Shown piece after piece: positions 59,690 to 64,000 of a stretch of 64,000 nucleotides of DNA; positions within the stretch are counted from its first letter, which is position 1, and each line of letters opens with the position of its first letter. The translations under genes and the position numbers were made by a program. The stretch is from Symsagittifera roscoffensis (taxonomy: Eukaryota; Xenacoelomorpha; Acoela; Convolutidae), in NCBI RefSeq assembly GCF_963678635.1, contig NC_087063.1, positions 56,323,504 through 56,387,503 of the forward strand, read 5' to 3'. The notes below the pieces were generated by a model. It saw only the letters and a list, made by a program, of their open reading frames with translations, was not told the origin of the DNA and searched no databases.

Positions 59690-60770
59690 ATAAGTCTTTG
59701 ACACATGAGTGCCTGCAATGCGTAGACTGATTCCGTAAACAATGATTTTGATCAGCTGAAACTTTGGAACGGGTCTGTTTGGTTAGTACTCAAGTATGCT
59801 GTTTTCGAGCTCATTACCAAATCATTCGACTGGCTCTTTGGCAAAAACGTCGTCTTCTTGTCGCCAGTTTTGCACAACAGTTGTGGCCAAAAAATTTTGT
59901 TGTAAAATTTCAATATAACTGTAATTTGCGGGTGTTTTTAACAGAGTTTTTTCTACAGATGATAGTACAAATTATATTACTGTCATTTTGCGCTCATATA
60001 GGTTAACCTCACTGATCTCAACTTGGTGACGTTTATCTCGATGCTCAGAAATTATAACGAAATCATTAAAAGATCGTCTCAGAGAAAATTTAGTTTTAAC
60101 ACCTCTGATAACAAATTTTCGCATGATAAGAACTCGCAAGCAATTTCTACCAAATAAACGGAATGTTCTTGATGCAGCTACGATTCGCTTACCTTCGGCG
60201 ACTTCTTCAGCTCGCCCATTAGCACCACCAAAACCTGATGAAAAATCTTTATACTAAAAACCTTGACAAGCAAGCCATGTTTTCGTTGCATCATTACCGT
60301 TTGAAAACTCGGTCTCAATGAAAACCTTATGGGCATAATTGGCATTAGTTTATGAAATTTTTTGCTCCATTCAGGGATATTGTGCATTCGGAAAATGAAG
60401 ATGAGGTGGACTACTAACCAAATATGGGGTATCTCATTGTGCTATCTCTGCAGCATGAGTTCGCACTACATTACCATGATTTTGGACAATGCGTGCTACA
60501 ATCTACAAGCACGTTCGTTGAAGTCCGATGAAGTTGTTTCTATCTCCTAAAACTTCAATTTCGAGCATGGGACCATCAGGTGAATAAGATGGACCAATTA
60601 CTTGAGTGAATACATTTTCAAATGTATCGATTGGAGCTTTTCAAATAAATCGAATGAGCTCTGAGTTGCTGCAGTTGGTAATAAATTAGGAGGCAATTTG
60701 TATTTTGGTTTAAAAAAGTGAAGCGACTTCTCAGTAAAGTTCGTTCCATTGGAATGAGATCTTTTTTTTT
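59690..60770 (-). pseudogene. F54H12.2-family capsid-type protein, longest copy
   Basis: Outside the palindrome. On the minus strand it keeps the segment deleted from both arm copies: FSNGNDATKTWLACQGF, SSGFGGANGRAEEVAEG, RIVAASRTFRLFGRNCL (about 60060-60320). It then joins FVIISEHRDKRHQ and the shared middle block down to GTHVSKTY near 59700. A stop follows ACQGF and others follow further on. It shows the ancestral gene order small gene, then capsid-type gene, and that the arm copies derive from an already damaged duplicate. The C-terminal third is not adjacent; it survives at 53683-54326 and 49440-50083. Confidence 0.7.
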
Positions 60771-60835
60771 ACCGTTGTTTTTGTTGCCGACTTCTTTTTC
60801 CAGCTCATACGGGACTTGCTGCGTCCAGCTCCAAC

Positions 60836-61069
60836 CTACTTTTTAATTCTATTTCTCACTGTGTTGTTTAAGGCTTGTTTCGACTTTTCCTTACTGGTTG
60901 CTACATTTATTAGTTTTGGTGCTGCTTGATTAAGTACTTCTTTTCCAATACCTTTTGCTCCTGATACTATAAATTTCCGAGCTAACGGAAGTGCTACTAG
61001 TCCAATACCCAAATCCACAACACCGACGCCACTTTCCTGCAGTCTGTAATGTCCCGAGAAGTGAGGCAA
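60836..61069 (-). pseudogene. small MPHFSGHY-type gene, third copy, start codon lost
   Basis: Lies outside the palindrome and is the least shortened copy: it continues to NNTVRNRIKK before its stop. The codon aligned with the start ATG is TTG (complement of 61067-61069), so the normal start is lost. The open frame extends upstream to an ATG at 61126 through unrelated residues (MNLLGPLNASTFRGQHQ), which are probably not native. Several residues differ from the arm copies (S for G, L for I, I for F), so this is an older duplicate. It follows the ATPase remnant on the same strand. Confidence 0.6.
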
Positions 61070-61141
61070 TGTCGCTTGATGTTGACCCCTAAATGTTGAT
61101 GCATTTAGGGGTCCCAAAAGGTTCAAATATGATAGTTGTGG

Positions 61142-61582
61142 TTACGTATGTTTGATGGAATTGTCAAGCAAAATACGTATTGCATGTGGTTGATCTCTGA
61201 TATACATATGCTTCGGAATTAGAAGAGATCCTTCTGCTGCCATTTCTACGCTGTCAAGTACTTGACTCAAAAATAAAGTATATGTCTGATCAGATTGAGT
61301 CCTTGTTTGCTCAGTATAAAAGCTCATTCCTTTTCAGGTTTCGTTTTTGGATTGATTAAAAGTTTGTATGCTCTTTCGAATTCATTGAGGTTTTGGTATA
61401 CTGACATGCACATTACAGTTGACTACATTGAGCAAGCACTCACAATCAACTGATATTTTTGACTATTTGATGTTTTGTTTTTTGAATGAAGCCTCGTGGT
61501 TGAGTTGGGTTCAATTGCACCATGTGCTGCAGAATTGATACTTTTTTGGGTTTTTTTGTAATGGCTGTCACTTCTGTCTTAT
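61142..61582 (-). other. unidentified coding remnants between ATPase and small gene
   Basis: Two open minus-strand frames (61142-61327 with YTLFLSQVLDSVEMAAEG and LLIPKHMYI; 61446-61631 overlapping the ATPase end) look protein-like but match no family I know. They may be the ATPase C-terminus and a further small Polinton gene. Confidence 0.4.
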
Positions 61583-62255
61583 CTAAACTAAATAGGAAAT
61601 TGACGGTCCAGATGGTATTATTTTTGAACACTCCCTGAGACAGTCTGATGTTCGGCGCTCTAAATCTATTTTTAGATGTCCGAAGCTGTCCTTTGTAGCC
61701 AGTTCTTCCATTTGTCGTATGAGTTTAGGTAATTTAGGTTGCCTTCCGAGTTGATCAAGTTGCTGAATATCACGAGGTGATTTGAATAAAATGATGTGAG
61801 TTGTATTCAAGTCAATAGCTCGTGACCATCGGCTTTGTTGGAATTAATTATATTTAACATAAATAACATCTAAGACCTTGTGTCTTCCTGTTAATTCTAG
61901 TTTAACTAATTCTTTATCATTGTATATTCCTCGCATGAGTCATCAAACACTAACAGAATGTTTTCAAGGTTTCTCAAACAATCAAATCAGTCACACTTCG
62001 TAAACTCTATTTGAATTCTGCGAGCGTTTAACTCGTCCCTAAAAACAGGTTGAATATCTTTATGAAAAATAAAACTCTTTCAATTTCGGGACAAAAGGTT
62101 CTTCCTCCGCTCAATAGACTGAAACTCAACTCTGTTTTTCTGGATGCCGAAGGTCCTACAACTGCCATAAACAGTCTTGCCGACGTATCAATAATTTTAT
62201 TCAGCAGCAGGTTTGGTAGCAGTACCCAACTGAACCAGACAATTTTGTAAACCAA
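61583..62255 (-). pseudogene. Polinton FtsK/HerA-type packaging ATPase
   Basis: Would pump the genome into capsids. On the minus strand: Walker A region MAVVGPSASRKTELSF (62131-62165), GGRTFCPEIERVLFF, Walker B region ILLVFDDSCEE (61929-61960), then HIILFKSPRDIQQLDQLG, DSFGHLKIDLERRTSDCL and IIPSGPSISYL in the open frame 61583-61810. The P-loop reads GPSASRKT, with Arg where the canonical Gly before Lys-Thr is expected. Frames change between the blocks, so it is dead. It lies outside the palindrome, upstream of the small gene, and is present once. Confidence 0.8.
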
Positions 62256-63304
62256 ACTGATGTTTCCTTACAGCGTATTTGCGTCCAAGAAATTTTCTAG
62301 AAACAAAAAGAAGGTAAAAATGAAATCACTTGAGACATAAAAACCATTTCTGATCTTGGGACGGTAACATCATTACAAAACTTCCAAGATTTTTGTTCAG
62401 TGTTTCTTTGATCATAAACAAAATCAATAATTATAGTCGCATTAGGTTCATCATTGCTAATTCACACATTCAGCTGTTCATTTTATATTTCTTTATCTAG
62501 TTCTCTCTGACTCTCTATCTATAACACCCAGTTCTTATTGAGAAAAAAAGATATGATAATTCTTTAACTATGAAGGTTTTTTTTAGCGAAATCCTTCCAA
62601 ATCTATCACGACTGATCGTTCACTCAACATTCTAACAATTGATACAGTTCTGATCTGGTTAGTTTGACAAATAAACAGAAAAAATACTGCTTGAATGACC
62701 CATTAGAATGCTGTTACACTTCCAGGGTAGCATACAGCAGTAACTGGGACCTGTGTTGTAAACAAAACCTGCAGCATCACGAAAAATTGCATGCAGACCT
62801 CATTTTTTTTGAACCTTTTTAATAATTGTTCAAGGAAAAGTCTTCTATGCCAAAAACAACTCCATTTGGTCTAAGTTTGATGGCTACATAATATTTTAAA
62901 TCATTTTTTTTAGAAAAGAAAAACAAAAAACACGCGCCAGAAAATAATTTCCACGGTCGGAATTTTTCAGAAAGGTTTTTTTTTCACAGTCAAATAATTC
63001 TCATGAATGATTTCCAAGTCCGCTTAGGTATATCTACGTTTTTCCAATTTCATTTGCTATTTGCTGATATATACAACTCGGTGATATAAATTTGATCAGA
63101 CCATCAGCCTTTTTTAAAACATTTTGTTCTTACAATAACTATTTTTTCAATCTGTGCTTTTTTCAATCAGTTAGTGTCAAAGTCGAGCAAGAAGTCAAAT
63201 AAGTTTTTAGAATATCATTTGACAAATGAACCGTTTTTTCAAGTTTTCTTTTTGCATAGATAGAGCAAAGTTCCAAATCAAACTAAAAGTTTCTAGACTG
63301 GTTG
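62256..63304. other. Polinton end region without recognised gene
   Basis: AT-rich DNA between the ATPase remnant and the terminal repeat. No integrase signature or other gene seen. Confidence 0.4.
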
Positions 63305-63547
63305 ATAATAACACGCTGAAATATGAACTGTCAAAATCAAGGGAAAACATGCACCAACCGGAACTGAATTCCATTCCTGTTTCCATAGAGTGCCAGGGAA
63401 AAAACGAAATTTAACCACCCTTAAAACATATGTGCCCAAAAAAGTAGGAGTTTTAACCAATTTGGGGATTTAAAAAGGTCATTGCAACGGAACATCGGAA
63501 AAAAAAGAGAGAGCAAAAGCGGTCATTTTGTTAGCCACTTTTACACT
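63305..63547 (+). repeat. Polinton terminal inverted repeat, outer end
   Basis: Diverged relative of 40494-40812 in inverted orientation, as expected for the opposite end of the element. It ends TAGCCACTTTTACACT at 63547 and is followed by ACCACT. Only one copy of the internal AGGAGTTTTAACC unit. The sequence difference between the two ends is larger than expected for a young element. Confidence 0.65.
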
Positions 63548-64000
63548 ACCACTCCAGTCGCACCGAAAGTTCCGAGCACAGCCAAACTGTGCACTGGATA
63601 GGCGCACAATCTGGTGTGTGCATTATTCTGGATTCCAGAGAATTTTTTGAAATTGTTCCAAAACTTAGAACATTTCCGTGAATTCCGCGTTCGAATATCT
63701 GTAAAGTTATTTTTGTGGGCACTAGTTTTGATTCGGATTCCGCTACGAATGAATATAGGTAGATGTTCCCGATTTCGCAACCGTAAGCGGACTCCCCAAA
63801 TGTAAGAGAATTCCGCAAATTTATGCGGATTCTGCCTTCAATTTGTGGAGTCCACTTAAAATTTGCGGATTCCACTAACAGTTGCGGATTCCATGACAGC
63901 TCAAGTTTACTAAATACGTAAAATAATTTTTGTTTGTGGATTCTACAAAGTGTTCCGGATTCCTCAATTTTTGTTGCGCATTCCACATATTTTGTTGCGG
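63548..64000. repeat. flanking DNA with TGCGGATTCCA repeats
   Basis: From about 63720 the motif TGCGGATTCCAC and degenerate forms recur roughly every 20-30 bases to the window end (63803, 63867, 63883, 63955). A 146-residue minus-strand open frame (63546-63986) runs through the repeats and the non-repeat part; I treat it as chance. If the Polinton lies in the GALE intron, this should be GALE intron or upstream DNA; no first exon was found. Confidence 0.5.

Larger units (their letters stand above)
50084..60043 (-). repeat. tandem amplified capsid-region units, right arm
   Basis: Unit ends (GTTTATCTCGATG) lie at 50083, 51280, 54326, 55527, 56717, 57891 and 60043, so the periods are 1197, 3046, 1201, 1190, 1174 and 2152. 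The 1197-base unit at 50084-51280 is extra relative to the left arm. The unit 55528-56717 is shorter because an 11-base piece (AGTATAAAAGC) near 56206 is missing. The last interval contains the small gene and capsid N-terminus and crosses the palindrome edge at 59082. Confidence 0.9.
40494..63547 (-). mobile_element. Polinton/Maverick, right copy, both candidate ends
   Basis: On the minus strand: ATPase (62255-61583), small gene (61069-60836), capsid-type gene and amplified block (60770-49440), protease, small ORFs and polymerase B (45102-41578). Candidate terminal inverted repeats lie at 40494-40812 and 63305-63547; both begin AGTGTAAAAGTGGCTA when read inward, fitting the AG...CT termini of Polintons. 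The six bases outside the ends (AGTTGT and ACCACT) do not match, so no target-site duplication is evident. The 23-kb size is inflated by tandem amplification. The part 59083-63547 lies outside the palindrome. Confidence 0.8.

Noticed and set aside
63546-63986. 146-residue minus-strand open frame at the right edge
   Set aside because: Runs through a short repeat and no domain or codon pattern supports it.

Overview
The window is AT-rich DNA from a eukaryote, most likely an invertebrate animal. Evidence: GT-AG split exons of a UDP-glucose 4-epimerase (GALE) gene, remains of a Polinton/Maverick DNA transposon, a Gypsy-type retroelement, several short inverted-repeat elements, and no operon-like gene packing. 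Nearly all coding sequence is decayed; the GALE exons are the only host gene recognised. Species is not determinable by eye.

The dominant feature is a giant inverted repeat. Left arm 5231-30264 (about 25.0 kb) is mirrored by right arm 31850-59082 (about 27.2 kb) around a 1.6-kb spacer. Mirror coordinates add to about 64313 near the outer ends, 63152 in the middle and 62115 near the centre. The two steps are a 1.2-kb tandem unit (50084-51280) and a 1.03-kb duplication (34291-36362), both only in the right arm. Arms are nearly identical where compared but carry point differences.

Layout. 1-5225: minus-strand Gypsy-like pol remnant, cut off at the palindrome edge. 5231-22658 (plus) and 40494-63547 (minus): Polinton. 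Reading 5' to 3' in the right-hand copy: packaging ATPase (only outside the palindrome), a small MPHFSGHY-type protein, an F54H12.2-family capsid-type protein, a tandemly amplified 1.2-kb block, a C5-type cysteine protease, small ORFs, protein-primed DNA polymerase B, and a terminal inverted repeat ending in AG...CT. All these genes have stops or frameshifts. 22708-27655 (plus) and 34461-40444 (minus): three GALE exons per arm, with introns full of short inverted-repeat elements. 27821-34293: tandem 1.75-kb satellite units, forward then reversed, in which the palindrome turns round. 59083-63547: the rest of the right Polinton. 63548-64000: flanking DNA with a TGCGGATTCCA-type repeat.

The two GALE pieces point tail-to-tail at the palindrome centre. 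Neither has its 3' exons in the window, and the first coding exon is not visible. The left copy has a nonsense codon in exon b; in the right copy exon c is duplicated. The Polinton sits in the intron upstream of exon a. The most unusual item is this fold-back structure, with a 2-nt microhomology junction inside a satellite unit; it may be a real fold-back/template-switch event or an assembly product. A second candidate is a four-hairpin, T-tract-terminated element at 22030-22217 near the Polinton end.
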